Below, piece after piece: positions 44,884-54,442 of a stretch of 64,000 nucleotides of DNA. Within the stretch, counting starts at the first letter, position 1. Every line of letters begins with the position of its first letter. The stretch spans positions 1 through 64,000 of the forward strand of contig UCMW01000011.1 in assembly GCA_900473745.1 (NCBI GenBank). The letters are read 5' to 3'. The notes beneath the pieces were generated by a model, which worked only from the letters and a program-made list of their open reading frames with translations, made no database searches and was not told where the DNA came from. The translations under genes were made by a program, and so were the position numbers. The stretch comes from Hyphomicrobiales bacterium (GTDB lineage: Bacteria; Pseudomonadota; Alphaproteobacteria; Rhizobiales; Rhizobiaceae).

Positions 44884-46041
44884 ATGGGGTCAGGCAGCGC
44901 AAGACGAAAAGGGATTGCGCTGACGGACCGCCAGAAGATTGCCTGGCTCAGGCTGATCCGCAGCGACAATGTCGGGCCTGCCACCTTTCGCGACCTCATC
45001 AATCACTTCGGCTCGGCCGAGGCCGCACTCGACGCGCTGCCGGAACTGTCACGCCGCGGCGGCTCAACCCGCGCGATCCGCGTCGCTTCCGTCGCGGAAG
45101 CCGAGCGCGAGATCGACACGGCGCACCGCCTCGGTGCACGCTTCATCGGCATTGGCGAGCCCGACTATCCCCCCGCCCTCAGACAGATCGATGCCGCCCC
45201 TCCCCTCATCTCGGCCAAGGGTGATCTCACCGTTGCCACGCTTCCTGCCGTTGGCATTGTCGGCTCGCGCAATGCCTCGATCAGCGGCGCCAAGTTCGCG
45301 GCGATGATGGCGCGGGAGATCGGGATCGCCGGTTACTCCATCGTTTCGGGTCTCGCGCGTGGGATCGATGCCTCGGCTCATCGCGCGAGCCTGGAGACAG
45401 GTACGATCGCGGCGATGGCCGGTGGGCTCGACCAGCCCTACCCACCCGAAAACATCGAGCTGCTCGATCAGATCTGCCAAGGTCGAGGGCTCGCCATCTC
45501 CGAGATGCCGTTCGGATGGGAGCCCCGGGCGCGGGACTTTCCCCGGCGCAATCGGCTGATCGCGGGCGTCGCACTCGGCGTCGTGGTGATCGAAGCGGCG
45601 GCGCGCTCGGGGTCGCTGATCACGGCACGTCTGGCGGGCGAATTCGGACGGCTGGTCTTCGCCGTCCCGGGGTCGCCGCTCGATCCGCGTTGCGAGGGCA
45701 CCAATGGCCTGCTCAAGGACGGGGCTACGGTGACCACCAAAGCGCAGGACGTGCTGCAGGCACTCGCTCCGATTTCCGAACTCGACCTCTTCTCGCAGCG
45801 TGAAGCGGATGAGCCAGACGATGGCAATTCGGGCGACCGTCCGCTAGCCCCGCCGCCCAATGACGACGAGCGACTGATCATCATCCAGGCGCTCGGGCCG
45901 ACGCCGGTCGAAATCGACGATATCATTCGTCACACGGGCCTGCCGGCCTCGTCGGTCTATCTGGTCCTGCTGGAACTGGACATCGCAGGCCGGTTAGAGC
46001 GGCACGCGGGTGGTTTTGTTTCGCTGAACATGATTGATTGA
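44884..46041 (+). CDS. dprA: DNA-processing protein DprA
   Basis: A 385-residue protein that binds incoming single-stranded DNA and loads RecA during transformation. There is an N-terminal SAM-like segment (about 15-70), the Rossmann-type core with VGSRNASISGAKFA and VSGLARGIDASAH, the later RNRLIAGVALGVVVIEAAARSG, and a C-terminal winged helix (about 310-380). Rhizobia are not usually noted for natural competence, but they keep dprA. It begins 8 bases after plsY. Its end overlaps the small minus-strand gene by 48 bases. Confidence 0.94.
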   Translation: MGSGSARRKGIALTDRQKIAWLRLIRSDNVGPATFRDLINHFGSAEAALDALPELSRRGGSTRAIRVASVAEAEREIDTAHRLGARFIGIGEPDYPPALRQIDAAPPLISAKGDLTVATLPAVGIVGSRNASISGAKFAAMMAREIGIAGYSIVSGLARGIDASAHRASLETGTIAAMAGGLDQPYPPENIELLDQICQGRGLAISEMPFGWEPRARDFPRRNRLIAGVALGVVVIEAAARSGSLITARLAGEFGRLVFAVPGSPLDPRCEGTNGLLKDGATVTTKAQDVLQALAPISELDLFSQREADEPDDGNSGDRPLAPPPNDDERLIIIQALGPTPVEIDDIIRHTGLPASSVYLVLLELDIAGRLERHAGGFVSLNMID

Positions 46042-46227
46042 CAGCGAGCGGCGACCGGACTGCACGTCGCCCGCCTCGACATAGGCCATCTCGATCAGAT
46101 AACACAGCATGTCGGCGCCTTCGTTTTCGGCAACCAGCCTCAATTCGGCGAGCATCTGTCTGATGTAGGCGATGTTTTCCATCGTGCGGTTACCGCGACC
46201 ATTCGTCTCCATCGTGTCTCGTGTCAT
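45994..46227 (-). CDS. Small rhizobial protein, function unknown
   Basis: A 77-residue protein from the preferred start at 46227 (MTRDTMETNGRGNRT); ATG 46182 (MENIAYIRQMLAEL) would give 62 residues. The core MENIAYIRQMLAELRLVAENEGADMLCYLIEMAYVEAGDV is helical, amphipathic and resembles hypothetical proteins conserved in Rhizobiaceae, from memory. It overlaps the convergent dprA 3' end by 48 bases. A promoter candidate lies at 46289-46316. Confidence 0.65.
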   Translation of the reverse strand: MTRDTMETNGRGNRTMENIAYIRQMLAELRLVAENEGADMLCYLIEMAYVEAGDVQSGRRSLSINHVQRNKTTRVPL

Positions 46228-46288
46228 CGCTCTCGCCCGTCGCCGCCGGAGGTCGCTGCAACCGTGACCTCGCCTATGCATGGAAAAT

Positions 46289-46316
46289 ACAATAGACCAT
46301 TTATCCCAGATTGCAA
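46289..46316 (-). promoter_or_regulatory. Promoter candidate of the small minus-strand gene
   Basis: On the minus strand TTGCAA and TATTGT are 16 bases apart, about 60 bases before the start at 46227. The -35 element lies in a 12-bp palindrome, AGATTGCAATCT (46308-46319), which could be a regulator site. Confidence 0.4.
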
Positions 46317-46472
46317 TCTACCCATAATCTCCCACAGGTTGTATTTGCGGGCAGGCCGAAAATGACCCTCGCCTCTTGACCGCAGCCGTTTCGCCCTCCA
46401 TGTCGGAAAACCGTGTTCCGAAGACAGTGGTGCGGTGCCGCTGATCGGATGCGTTGAAGGTACATCTGTCCA

Positions 46473-49175
46473 ATGAACGTCGTAGTCGTAGAATCCCCGG
46501 CCAAGGCCAAGACGATCAACAAGTATCTGGGTCCCGGATACACGGTGCTCGCCTCGTTCGGCCATGTGCGCGATCTGCCGGCCAAGGATGGCTCCGTTCT
46601 GCCGGACCAGGATTTCGAGATGTTCTGGGAGGTCGACACCGCGTCCCAGAAGCGGATGAAGGACATCGCCGATGCGGTGAAGTCGTCCGATGGCCTGTTT
46701 CTCGCGACCGACCCTGATCGCGAGGGCGAAGCGATTTCCTGGCATGTGCTCGATCTCCTGAAGAAGAAGAAGGTGATCGGCGACAAGCCTGTGAAGCGCG
46801 TCGTCTTCAACGCGATCACCAAGAAGGCCGTGCTCGACGCCATGGCCAATCCGCGTGACATCGACACACCGCTGGTCGATGCCTATCTGGCGCGTCGCGC
46901 ACTCGACTATCTCGTTGGCTTCAATCTTTCGCCGGTTCTCTGGCGCAAGCTGCCGGGTGCCCGCTCGGCCGGCCGCGTCCAGTCTGTGGCATTGCGCCTC
47001 GTCTGCGACCGCGAGACCGAGATCGAACGCTTCGTGGCTGAGGAATACTGGAACATCTCCGCGCTTCTGAAGACGCCGCGCGGTGACGAGTTCGAGGCGA
47101 AGCTCGTTTCGCACCTGGGCAAGCGCATGCAGCGCAATTCGGTCACCAATGGCGAACAGGCCGCCGACATCAAGGCCTTGCTCGATGGGGCAGCCTTTGC
47201 AGTCGACAGCGTTGAGGCGAAACCGGTGAAGCGCAATCCGGGCCCACCCTTCACCACCTCCACCCTGCAGCAGGCCGCATCCTCTAAGCTCGGCTTCTCT
47301 GCCTCGCGCACCATGCAGGTGGCGCAGAAGCTTTATGAAGGCATCGATATCGGCGGTGAGACGGTCGGTCTGATCACCTATATGCGTACCGATGGCGTGC
47401 AGATGGCGCCGGAAGCGATCGATGCCGCCCGTTCGGCTGTCGCCGATCAGTTCGGCCCACGCTACGTGCCGGAAAAGGCGCGCATCTACTCGACCAAGGC
47501 GAAGAACGCCCAGGAAGCGCATGAAGCGATCCGCCCGACCGACTTCAACCGCTCGCCGGACAAGGTTCGCCGCTTCCTCGACGCCGACCAGCTGCGGCTT
47601 TACGACCTGATCTGGAAGCGCGGTATTGCCAGCCAGATGGCGTCTGCCGAGATCGAGCGTACGACCGTCGAGATCCTCGCCGACAACAAGGGCGACAAGG
47701 CAGGCCTTCGCGCCGTCGGATCCGTCATCCGCTTCGACGGCTTCATCGCCGCCTATACCGACCAGCGCGAAGAGGGCGAACCGGCCGAGGACGGCGACGA
47801 CGAGGATGGCCGTCTGCCCGAGATCAATGCCCGCGAGGCTTTGGCCAAGCAGAAGGTCAATTCGAGCCAGCATTTCACCGAGCCGCCGCCGCGTTATTCG
47901 GAAGCCTCGCTGATCAAGAAGATGGAAGAGCTCGGCATCGGTCGTCCTTCCACCTATGCCGCGACGCTGAAGACGCTCAGCGACCGCGAATATGTCATCA
48001 TGGACAAGCGCAAGCTGATCCCGCATTCGAAGGGTCGGCTGGTCACGGCCTTCCTCGAAAACTTCTTCACCAAATATGTCGAATACGACTTCACGGCGGA
48101 CCTTGAAGAAAAGCTCGACAAGATCTCCGCTGGCGAACTGAACTGGAAGGACGTGCTGCGTGCGTTCTGGCAGGACTTCTTCGCCCAGATCGAAGACACC
48201 AAGGAGCTGCGCGTCACCAACGTGCTCGACGCCTTGAACGAGGCGCTCGCACCGCTGGTCTACCCCAAGCGGGAAGACGGGTCCGATCCGCGCATCTGTC
48301 AGGTCTGCGGCACGGGCAATCTCTCGCTGAAGCTCGGCAAATACGGTGCCTTTGTCGGCTGCTCGAACTATCCGGAATGCAACTTCACGCGGCAGCTTTC
48401 CTCCGAGGGCGGCGCTGAGGCCGAAGCAAACGGCAACAACGAACCGCGGGCCCTGGGCAAGGATCCGGTGACCGAGGAAGAAATCACGTTGCGCTCGGGG
48501 CGTTTCGGGCCTTACGTCCAGCGCGGCGACGGCAAGGAAGCCAAGCGCTCCTCGCTGCCGAAAGGCTGGGCGCCGGCCGATATCGACTTTGAGAAAGCCT
48601 TGTCGCTGCTGTCCCTGCCGCGTGACGTCGGCGCGCATCCGGAAACCGGCAAGATGATCTCGGCCGGGCTGGGTCGCTACGGACCTTTCGTGCTGCATGA
48701 CGGCACCTATGCCAATCTCGAAGGCATTGAGGATGTTCTCTCGATCGGTCTCAACCGCGCCGTCACCGTGCTGGCCGAAAAGAAGGCCAATCCGGGTGGC
48801 CGTGGCCGCACGGCAGCGGTTGCTCTCAAGGAACTCGGCGACCATCCCGATGGTGGCGCGATGACCGTTCGTGAAGGCCGTTTTGGCCCCTATGTCAATT
48901 GGGGCAAGGTCAATGCCACCCTGCCGAAGGGCAAGGATCCGCAGGCGATCACCGTCGAGGAAGCGCTTGTTCTGATCGCCGAGCGCGCGGCCAAGGATGG
49001 CGGTGGCAAGGCCAAGGCGAAGAAGGCTCCGGCCAAGGCTGCCAAGGCAAAGTCGGAGGACGGTGCAGCGGCAAAGCCGAAGAAGGCAGCCGCCAAGCCG
49101 AAGGCGACAGCCGCCAAGAAAGCTCCGGCCAAGGCCGCTGCAAAGGCCAAAACAACGAAGAAGAGTGCGACTTGA
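46473..49175 (+). CDS. topA: DNA topoisomerase I (type IA)
   Basis: A 900-residue enzyme that relaxes negative supercoils. The Toprim domain comes first (VVESPAKAKTINKYLG, TDPDREGEAISWH), the catalytic tyrosine is Y303 in LITYMRTDG, and then IRPTDFNRSP and ELGIGRPSTYAATL follow. The C-terminus has a zinc-ribbon repeat, CQVCGTG...CSNYPEC, further ribbon-like repeats with degenerate cysteines, and a Lys/Ala/Pro-rich tail (about 835-900) typical of alphaproteobacterial TopA. It is followed by rnr, with a shared base at the stop/start. Confidence 0.96.
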   Translation: MNVVVVESPAKAKTINKYLGPGYTVLASFGHVRDLPAKDGSVLPDQDFEMFWEVDTASQKRMKDIADAVKSSDGLFLATDPDREGEAISWHVLDLLKKKKVIGDKPVKRVVFNAITKKAVLDAMANPRDIDTPLVDAYLARRALDYLVGFNLSPVLWRKLPGARSAGRVQSVALRLVCDRETEIERFVAEEYWNISALLKTPRGDEFEAKLVSHLGKRMQRNSVTNGEQAADIKALLDGAAFAVDSVEAKPVKRNPGPPFTTSTLQQAASSKLGFSASRTMQVAQKLYEGIDIGGETVGLITYMRTDGVQMAPEAIDAARSAVADQFGPRYVPEKARIYSTKAKNAQEAHEAIRPTDFNRSPDKVRRFLDADQLRLYDLIWKRGIASQMASAEIERTTVEILADNKGDKAGLRAVGSVIRFDGFIAAYTDQREEGEPAEDGDDEDGRLPEINAREALAKQKVNSSQHFTEPPPRYSEASLIKKMEELGIGRPSTYAATLKTLSDREYVIMDKRKLIPHSKGRLVTAFLENFFTKYVEYDFTADLEEKLDKISAGELNWKDVLRAFWQDFFAQIEDTKELRVTNVLDALNEALAPLVYPKREDGSDPRICQVCGTGNLSLKLGKYGAFVGCSNYPECNFTRQLSSEGGAEAEANGNNEPRALGKDPVTEEEITLRSGRFGPYVQRGDGKEAKRSSLPKGWAPADIDFEKALSLLSLPRDVGAHPETGKMISAGLGRYGPFVLHDGTYANLEGIEDVLSIGLNRAVTVLAEKKANPGGRGRTAAVALKELGDHPDGGAMTVREGRFGPYVNWGKVNATLPKGKDPQAITVEEALVLIAERAAKDGGGKAKAKKAPAKAAKAKSEDGAAAKPKKAAAKPKATAAKKAPAKAAAKAKTTKKSAT

Positions 49176-51532
49176 GCAAGAGATTCCGCGACCCCTCCGA
49201 TCTCCCCGGCTCCGGCAACCGCAAGAGCCGGCGTGCGGAAGGCGCGGCCAAGGCCAGGAGCGAGAACCCCACCGCCCTGATCCACGGGGAAGTTCCGCCG
49301 CGCGAAGTCCTGATGCAGTTCATCACCGACAATCCGGATCGCGCCTCCAAGCGCGAGATCGCGAAAGCCTTTGGTCTCAAGGGCGAGCAGCGCGTTGAGC
49401 TGAAGCAGGCGCTCAAGGATCTGGAAAACGACGGCCTCGTGCAGAAGAGCCGGAAGTCGCTGACAAGGCCTGGCGCCCTGCCCCCGGTCACGGTGCTCGA
49501 CATCACCACCCGCGACAAGGACGGCGAGTTGATCGGCCGCCCGGCGGAATGGCCGGACGAAGCCGGTGCGGCACCCGCCGTGCTGATCCGGCAATCAAGT
49601 TCCGACCGCTCAAAGGGCAAGACTCCTGTCGGCGGCCTGGGCGATCGGGTGCTCGCCAAGATCTTCGCCAACAAGGACCGCACCGGCCCGGCCTACACCG
49701 CACGTGTGATCAAGATCCTCGACCGACATGTCGGCGCGGTCATGGGCGTGGTGCGCATGATGCCTGATGGCGGCGCGCGCCTCATGCCGATCGAGCGGCG
49801 CGGCGAGGAAATGCAGATCGACGCCACCGATATCGGTGACGCCAAGGACGGCGACCTCGTTGAAGTCGAAGTGGGTCGTGCTGCGCGCATGGGACTGACG
49901 CGGGCCAAGGTGCTCAACGTCGTCGGATCGGTTGCGTCGGAAAAGGCGATCTCGATGATCGCGATCCATGCGCATGGCATTCCGCATATCTTCCCGCAAT
50001 CGGTGATATCCGAGGCCGAGGCGGCCGAGCCCGCCTCCATGTCGCATCGCGAGGATTGGCGCAGTCTGCCGTTGATCACGATCGACCCGCATGACGCCAA
50101 GGACCATGACGACGCCGTCTATGCCGAACTCGACCCGTCGCCTGACAATCCGGACGGCGTGATCGTGACGGTGGCGATCGCCGACGTTTCCTATTACATC
50201 CGGCCGAAATCGGCACTGGATCGGGAAGCGCTGAAGCGCGGTAATTCCGTCTATTTCCCTGATCGCGTCGTGCCCATGCTGCCCGAGCGCATTTCGAATG
50301 ATCTCTGCTCGCTGCGCGAGGGTGTCGACCGGCCGGCGATTGCCGTGCGCATGGTCTTCTCGCATGAGGGGCGCAAGGCGAGCCATACCTTCCACCGCAT
50401 CATGATGAAGAGCGCGGCCAAGCTGTCCTACCAGCAGGCGCAGGCGGCGATCGACGGCAAGACGGACGACAAGACAGGCCCGCTCTTGGAGCCGATCCTG
50501 AAGCCGCTCTGGCATGCCTATGAGGTCATGAAACGCGGACGCGACCGCCGCCAGCCGCTCGAACTCGACATGCCGGAGCGCAAGATCATCCTGAAGGAAG
50601 ACGGGACGGTCGATCGCGTGCATGTTCCGGAACGCCTCGACGCGCACAAGCTGATCGAGGAGATGATGATCCAGGCGAACGTCTCGGCCGCCGAGACGCT
50701 GGAGAAGAAGCGCCAGGTGCTGATCTACCGGATTCACGACGCGCCGGCGCTCGCCAAGCAGGAAGTGCTGCGCGAATTCCTCGCCACGCTCGGCATGTCC
50801 CTGGTCAAGGGCGGTAACATGCGGTCCAATTCGTTTAATGGCATCCTTGCCAAGGCCCAGGACACCCCGCACCAGACCATCGTCAACGAGATGGTTCTGC
50901 GCAGCCAGAGCCAAGCGATCTACAGCCCCGACAATATCGGCCATTTCGGCCTCAACCTGATGAAGTATGCGCACTTCACCTCTCCGATCCGCCGGTATGC
51001 CGACCTCATCGTGCACAGGGCGCTGGTGGGGTCGCTGGGCCTGGGCGAAGGCGGGATCACGCCGGACGAGGAAGCGAGCCTCGAGGATATCGCAGCCGAG
51101 ATCTCGACCTTCGAGCGCCGGGCGATGGCCGCCGAGCGTGACACCGTCAACCGACTGATCGCGCATCACCTTGCCGGGCGTATCGGCGATGAGTTCGAGG
51201 GCCAGATCCGGGGCGTGACGAAGTCCGGTCTGTTCGTCGCCCTGCCGCAATTTGGCGCAGATGGCTTTATCCCGGTTTCAACTCTGGGCCGGGATTACTA
51301 TATCTACGACGAAGCGCATCAGGCCCTGACGGGCGAAAAGTCCGGGCTGGGTTATCAGCTGGGCGATACCGTCGAGGTCAAGCTGGTGGAGGCCGTGCCT
51401 CTTGCCGGTGCTCTGCGCTTTGAAATGCTGAGCGAGGGGCGCAAGATGCCAGCGGGTACGCGGTCCTTCCACAAAGCGGGACGGCGTGGCCAGAAACAGC
51501 CAGGCACACGTCCACCGCGCTCGCGACGTTGA
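49172..51532 (+). CDS. rnr: Ribonuclease R
   Basis: A 786-residue 3'-5' exoribonuclease that degrades structured RNA. It has a winged-helix N-terminus (TDNPDRASKREIAKAFGLKG), cold-shock domains, the RNB catalytic domain with TIDPHDAKDHDDAVYAE and YFPDRVVPMLPERISNDLCS, then MKYAHFTSPIRRYADL, an S1 domain (FEGQIRGVTKSGLFVALP), and a basic C-terminal tail. TTG 49172 overlaps the topA stop (TTGA) and gives a full N-terminus; the frame further upstream runs inside topA. If the TTG is wrong, a start near residue 50 (MQFITDN) would lose part of the winged helix. Confidence 0.94.
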   Translation: MSKRFRDPSDLPGSGNRKSRRAEGAAKARSENPTALIHGEVPPREVLMQFITDNPDRASKREIAKAFGLKGEQRVELKQALKDLENDGLVQKSRKSLTRPGALPPVTVLDITTRDKDGELIGRPAEWPDEAGAAPAVLIRQSSSDRSKGKTPVGGLGDRVLAKIFANKDRTGPAYTARVIKILDRHVGAVMGVVRMMPDGGARLMPIERRGEEMQIDATDIGDAKDGDLVEVEVGRAARMGLTRAKVLNVVGSVASEKAISMIAIHAHGIPHIFPQSVISEAEAAEPASMSHREDWRSLPLITIDPHDAKDHDDAVYAELDPSPDNPDGVIVTVAIADVSYYIRPKSALDREALKRGNSVYFPDRVVPMLPERISNDLCSLREGVDRPAIAVRMVFSHEGRKASHTFHRIMMKSAAKLSYQQAQAAIDGKTDDKTGPLLEPILKPLWHAYEVMKRGRDRRQPLELDMPERKIILKEDGTVDRVHVPERLDAHKLIEEMMIQANVSAAETLEKKRQVLIYRIHDAPALAKQEVLREFLATLGMSLVKGGNMRSNSFNGILAKAQDTPHQTIVNEMVLRSQSQAIYSPDNIGHFGLNLMKYAHFTSPIRRYADLIVHRALVGSLGLGEGGITPDEEASLEDIAAEISTFERRAMAAERDTVNRLIAHHLAGRIGDEFEGQIRGVTKSGLFVALPQFGADGFIPVSTLGRDYYIYDEAHQALTGEKSGLGYQLGDTVEVKLVEAVPLAGALRFEMLSEGRKMPAGTRSFHKAGRRGQKQPGTRPPRSRR

Positions 51533-51554
51533 CACTTTCGCCCCGGAGGCAAAC

Positions 51555-51989
51555 ATGACCGCCAACCAGACCCATGTGACGATACAATACGGCGCAGTAG
51601 AGAAGACTGAGCGCCCGCTCGGCCGGTCGATCAAGCGCGGCATGCTGAACCAGTGCCCCGCCTGTGGCTCGGGCAAGCTCTTCCGCAGCTATCTGAAGGT
51701 CGTCGACAATTGTGCCGCCTGCGGCGAGGATTACCATCATCATAGGGCCGACGACCTGCCGGCCTATCTCGTCATCCTCATCCTCGGCCACGTGCTCGTC
51801 GGCGGCTTCATGGCGACAGACCTCGTCTTCGTGCTGCCGGCCTGGGTGCATTTCGCCATCTGGGCGCCGATCGGGGTCATTGCCTCGCTCCTTTGCCTGC
51901 AGCCCATCAAGGGCGGGGTCGTGGGCTTGCAGTGGGCGCTGCGGATGCACGGTTTCGGTGGAGAGAAGGACGACGTCGAGCCGTCCTGA
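51555..51989 (+). CDS. DUF983 zinc-ribbon membrane protein
   Basis: A 144-residue protein: a cytosolic zinc ribbon, CPACGSGKLF...CAACGEDYHHHRADD, then two membrane segments (about 71-93 and 98-120). This is the standard DUF983 layout. The function is unknown, although genes of this family often lie next to respiratory or rnr genes. Start 51555 is preceded by GGAGG (51544-51548), which decides against the upstream frame. It begins 22 bases after rnr. Confidence 0.9.
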   Translation: MTANQTHVTIQYGAVEKTERPLGRSIKRGMLNQCPACGSGKLFRSYLKVVDNCAACGEDYHHHRADDLPAYLVILILGHVLVGGFMATDLVFVLPAWVHFAIWAPIGVIASLLCLQPIKGGVVGLQWALRMHGFGGEKDDVEPS

Positions 51990-52244
51990 CGGCGGGCACG
52001 AGCCGACAAAAAGCCGTCACCTGACTTTGGTCGTTTACCGATAGGACTGAGATTTGCGGTACACCGTGATTCGCGGTGCCGGTGCCAAGCAACTTGACAG
52101 TCGGACCATTTCCAGTCTGAACATGCCGCGCCGATCATGGATGCCTCGGGAGCTCGTAAGCGAAAATGCCATTGACCATGCCGACATCTTGCCCGCAGCC
52201 GGCAGCTCTCTCATCCGAGGTCCGGTCGGTTCGCGAGGTTGCGG

Positions 52245-53426
52245 ATGTCTGAGACCAATGGCCTGAACGGCCACCGCGAGGAAATCCACTGGCCCTCGCT
52301 GGTTGCGGCCATTTCGGCGATCTCCGCCGTCGGCATCGCCATCGGCCTTGGGCTGCCGCTGCTGAGCATCATCCTGGAAAAGCGCGGCATCTCCTCCACC
52401 CTCATTGGGCTCAATTCGGCCATGGCCGGCATTGCAGCCATGGCGGCAGCACCGGTCACTACCAAGCTTGCGCACAAACTCGGCGTCGTGCCGACCATGC
52501 TGTGGGCCGTCGTGCTCTCTGCCGTCAGCGCGGTCGGCTTCTACTATGCCACCGAATTCTGGATGTGGTTTCCGCTGCGCATCGTATTTCATGGCGCGAC
52601 GACCACGCTCTTCATCCTCTCCGAATTCTGGATCAATGCGGCGGCTCCGTCGCGCAAGCGCGGCCTGGTCATGGGCATTTACGCCACCATGCTTGCCGTG
52701 GGCTTCGCCTGCGGCCCCCTGCTTTTTTCCGTGCTCGGGAGCGAAGGCCTCCTGCCCTTTGCAGTCGGTGCCGTCGCCATCCTCGCCGCTGCGATCCCGA
52801 TCTACATAGCGCGCTACGAAAGCCCTGTTCTGGGTGACAAGCCCGAAATGCATTTCCTGCGCTACATATTCCTGGTGCCGACTGCGACGGTGGCCGTCTT
52901 TGTCTTCGGTGCGGTCGAGGCGGGCGGCTTGTCACTCTTCCCGATCTATGCGACCCGCAGCGGCTTTACCGAGACCCAGGCGGCGCTGCTGCTGACCGTG
53001 ATGGGTATTGGCAACATGGTCTTCCAGATCCCGCTGGGGCTGCTCTCAGACCGCATGCGCGACAGGCGGCTGCTCTTGTCGATCCTCGCAGCCGTCGGCC
53101 TTGCCGGCTCGCTGACACTTCCCTGGCTCTCGGGTCACTGGCATCTGATGGCGATCGTGCTGCTGTTCTGGGGCGGCTGCGTCTCGGGTCTCTACACGGT
53201 GGGCTTGAGCCATCTCGGCTCGCGACTCACGGGCGCTGATCTCGCAGCTGCCAATGCCGCCTTCATTTTCTGCTATGCGGTGGGCACGGTTGCCGGTCCA
53301 CAGGCGATCGGAGCTGCCATCGACATCACCGGCAATGACGGTTTTGCCTGGGCAATCGCTGGCTTCTTCGCCCTCTATGTGGTGCTTTCCCTGGGGCGCC
53401 TGCTTTTTAACCCGAAACGCACTTGA
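52245..53426 (+). CDS. MFS transporter
   Basis: A 393-residue protein with 12 predicted segments. The family signature between helices 2 and 3 is weak (TKLAHKLGVVPTML), while the helix 8-9 loop LGLLSDRMRDRRLL is clear. It resembles YcaD/drug-efflux type MFS members. The substrate is unknown. I chose ATG 52245 (MSETNGLNGHREE) because GAGG lies just upstream, and not TTG 52239. Its last codons overlap the -35 element of the rpmG promoter. Confidence 0.88.
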   Translation: MSETNGLNGHREEIHWPSLVAAISAISAVGIAIGLGLPLLSIILEKRGISSTLIGLNSAMAGIAAMAAAPVTTKLAHKLGVVPTMLWAVVLSAVSAVGFYYATEFWMWFPLRIVFHGATTTLFILSEFWINAAAPSRKRGLVMGIYATMLAVGFACGPLLFSVLGSEGLLPFAVGAVAILAAAIPIYIARYESPVLGDKPEMHFLRYIFLVPTATVAVFVFGAVEAGGLSLFPIYATRSGFTETQAALLLTVMGIGNMVFQIPLGLLSDRMRDRRLLLSILAAVGLAGSLTLPWLSGHWHLMAIVLLFWGGCVSGLYTVGLSHLGSRLTGADLAAANAAFIFCYAVGTVAGPQAIGAAIDITGNDGFAWAIAGFFALYVVLSLGRLLFNPKRT

Positions 53427-53450
53427 CTTTTCGGGCGCGATTTGTAGTTT
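53423..53450 (+). promoter_or_regulatory. Promoter of rpmG
   Basis: TTGACT (preceded by C, matching the rhizobial CTTGAC) and TAGTTT are 16 bases apart. Transcription would start near 53457, about 60 bases before the ATG of rpmG. The -35 hexamer overlaps the stop codon of the MFS gene. Confidence 0.5.
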
Positions 53451-53516
53451 CGCGCCAGATTTGCCGTGGGCCTCGTTCGGTCGTCCACGGCTTCGTTTAT
53501 TAGAGGCAGGACGACC

Positions 53517-53684
53517 ATGGCCAAGGCTACAACCATCAAGATCAAGCTTCTGTCGACGGCTGACACGGGTTTCTTTTACGTAACCACGAAGAACAGCCGC
53601 ACCATGACGGACAAGATGACGAAGACCAAGTATGACCCGGTTGCTAAGAAGCATGTCGAGTTCAAGGAAACCAAGATCAAGTAA
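53517..53684 (+). CDS. rpmG: 50S ribosomal protein L33
   Basis: A 55-residue large-subunit protein near the E site: [21 protein letters not shown], then [17 protein letters not shown] and a Lys-rich end. It lacks the CxxC pairs of zinc-binding L33, as is common in alphaproteobacteria. AGG lies 7 bases upstream of ATG 53517; longer open sequence starts at 53466, but the family start is clear. A strong terminator follows. Confidence 0.96.
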   Translation: MAKATTIKIKLLSTADTGFFYVTTKNSRTMTDKMTKTKYDPVAKKHVEFKETKIK

Positions 53685-53705
53685 GACTTGATCGAAGGCT
53701 TTTCA

Positions 53706-53740
53706 AAAAAGGCGTGCCGCTTGTTGCGGCGCGCCTTTTT
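53706..53740 (+). terminator. Intrinsic terminator of rpmG
   Basis: A 15-bp stem (AAAAAGGCG-T-GCCGC paired with GCGGC-G-CGCCTTTTT) with a 5-base loop and a T-rich tail. It lies 21 bases after the rpmG stop. Confidence 0.92.
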
Positions 53741-53784
53741 CTTTTGCCCCGTTCACTGCCACTTGATTGCCAGGAGCCCGAACG

Positions 53785-53998
53785 AAAAACACCGGCTTCC
53801 TTGCGGAAACCGGTGTCTTTACAATAGGGGGTCGGCCGGCATGCAACACGGCACGAGGAACCGTTTTTGTTGTCGCATACCAACCGACCGACCCCACGAC
53901 CCAGGAGATGCGGCGGACCTGAGCATCATGGGGTATCCAGAACCTCCTAAGAGGTCTTGTCTGCTGGGTGCAAGTTCTCCCAAGCAGAGACAAAAATC
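53785..53998 (-). ncRNA. Candidate structured small RNA, minus strand
   Basis: About 210 bases with four hairpins read on the minus strand. The first is TTGT..CTGCT..GGG paired with CCC..AGCAG..ACAA (53993-53957), the second AAGACCTC/GAGGTTCT, the third a long arm (53895-53828) of GGGGTCGGTCGG with CCGGCCGACCCC and ATGCGACA with TGTTGCAT. The last is a 12-bp stem (53816-53789) followed by TTTTT, a terminator. Three imperfect positions in arms three and four are G-U pairs on the minus strand but A-C mismatches on the plus strand, which points to a minus-strand RNA. TAATAA at 54010-54005 could be a -10 box; no clear -35 was found. No named family is recognised. A long pleD 3' untranslated region is the alternative. 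Confidence 0.5.
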
Positions 53999-54442
53999 AA
54001 CAGTTTATTAACCGCCAGACCTATCAGCGTGCGAATATGGTTAAATCACGAGGGGTTGAACTTGCCGCGGCGTCGCGATCGTCAGTACTACACACATTGA
54101 ATCTTGAGATAACCGCCAGTCCATTCGAGTTGTTCTCAAGTCTAGTTTGCGAAAACCATAGCGACCGGGGCACTCAAACCTAGGTCATCCCCTCGCAGAA
54201 AACGCTAATATTCAGGTAAATACAAAACACAGTAAGCATGTCACGGAGGGGTGCTGCCAGCATCCGCCGCGTTTGGTGCAAGACTATTCTGGCCTCAGCG
54301 GATAAGTCGCTTTGTAACTGCTCAAAAAGGCAGCATGAATTGATCAAATCCATAGCTGGACTGGCAGACCAAAAAGCTGTGTAAATCTCCGTAGACAGCG
54401 CCGACCGCGACTGAAAGCACAGCATTTATTTGAAGGGCTGAG
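53999..54442. other. Spacer between the RNA candidate and pleD
   Basis: About 440 bases with no gene I can support. The open frames (such as 54180-54425 on the minus strand) have no family features. The base composition is more AT-rich than the neighbouring genes. No repeat or terminator was noticed next to the pleD stop at 54443. Confidence 0.5.

Noticed and set aside
46224-48845. An 873-codon open frame antisense to topA
   Set aside because: Open only because of high third-position GC in topA; it shows no protein motif.
53828-53998. The RNA candidate as 6S, tmRNA, RNase P or SRP RNA
   Set aside because: None of the conserved core sequences of these RNAs is present, and there is no long closing stem of the 6S type.
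54180-54425. An 81-codon minus-strand frame after pleD
   Set aside because: Cysteine/serine-rich with no recognisable pattern and no clear Shine-Dalgarno.
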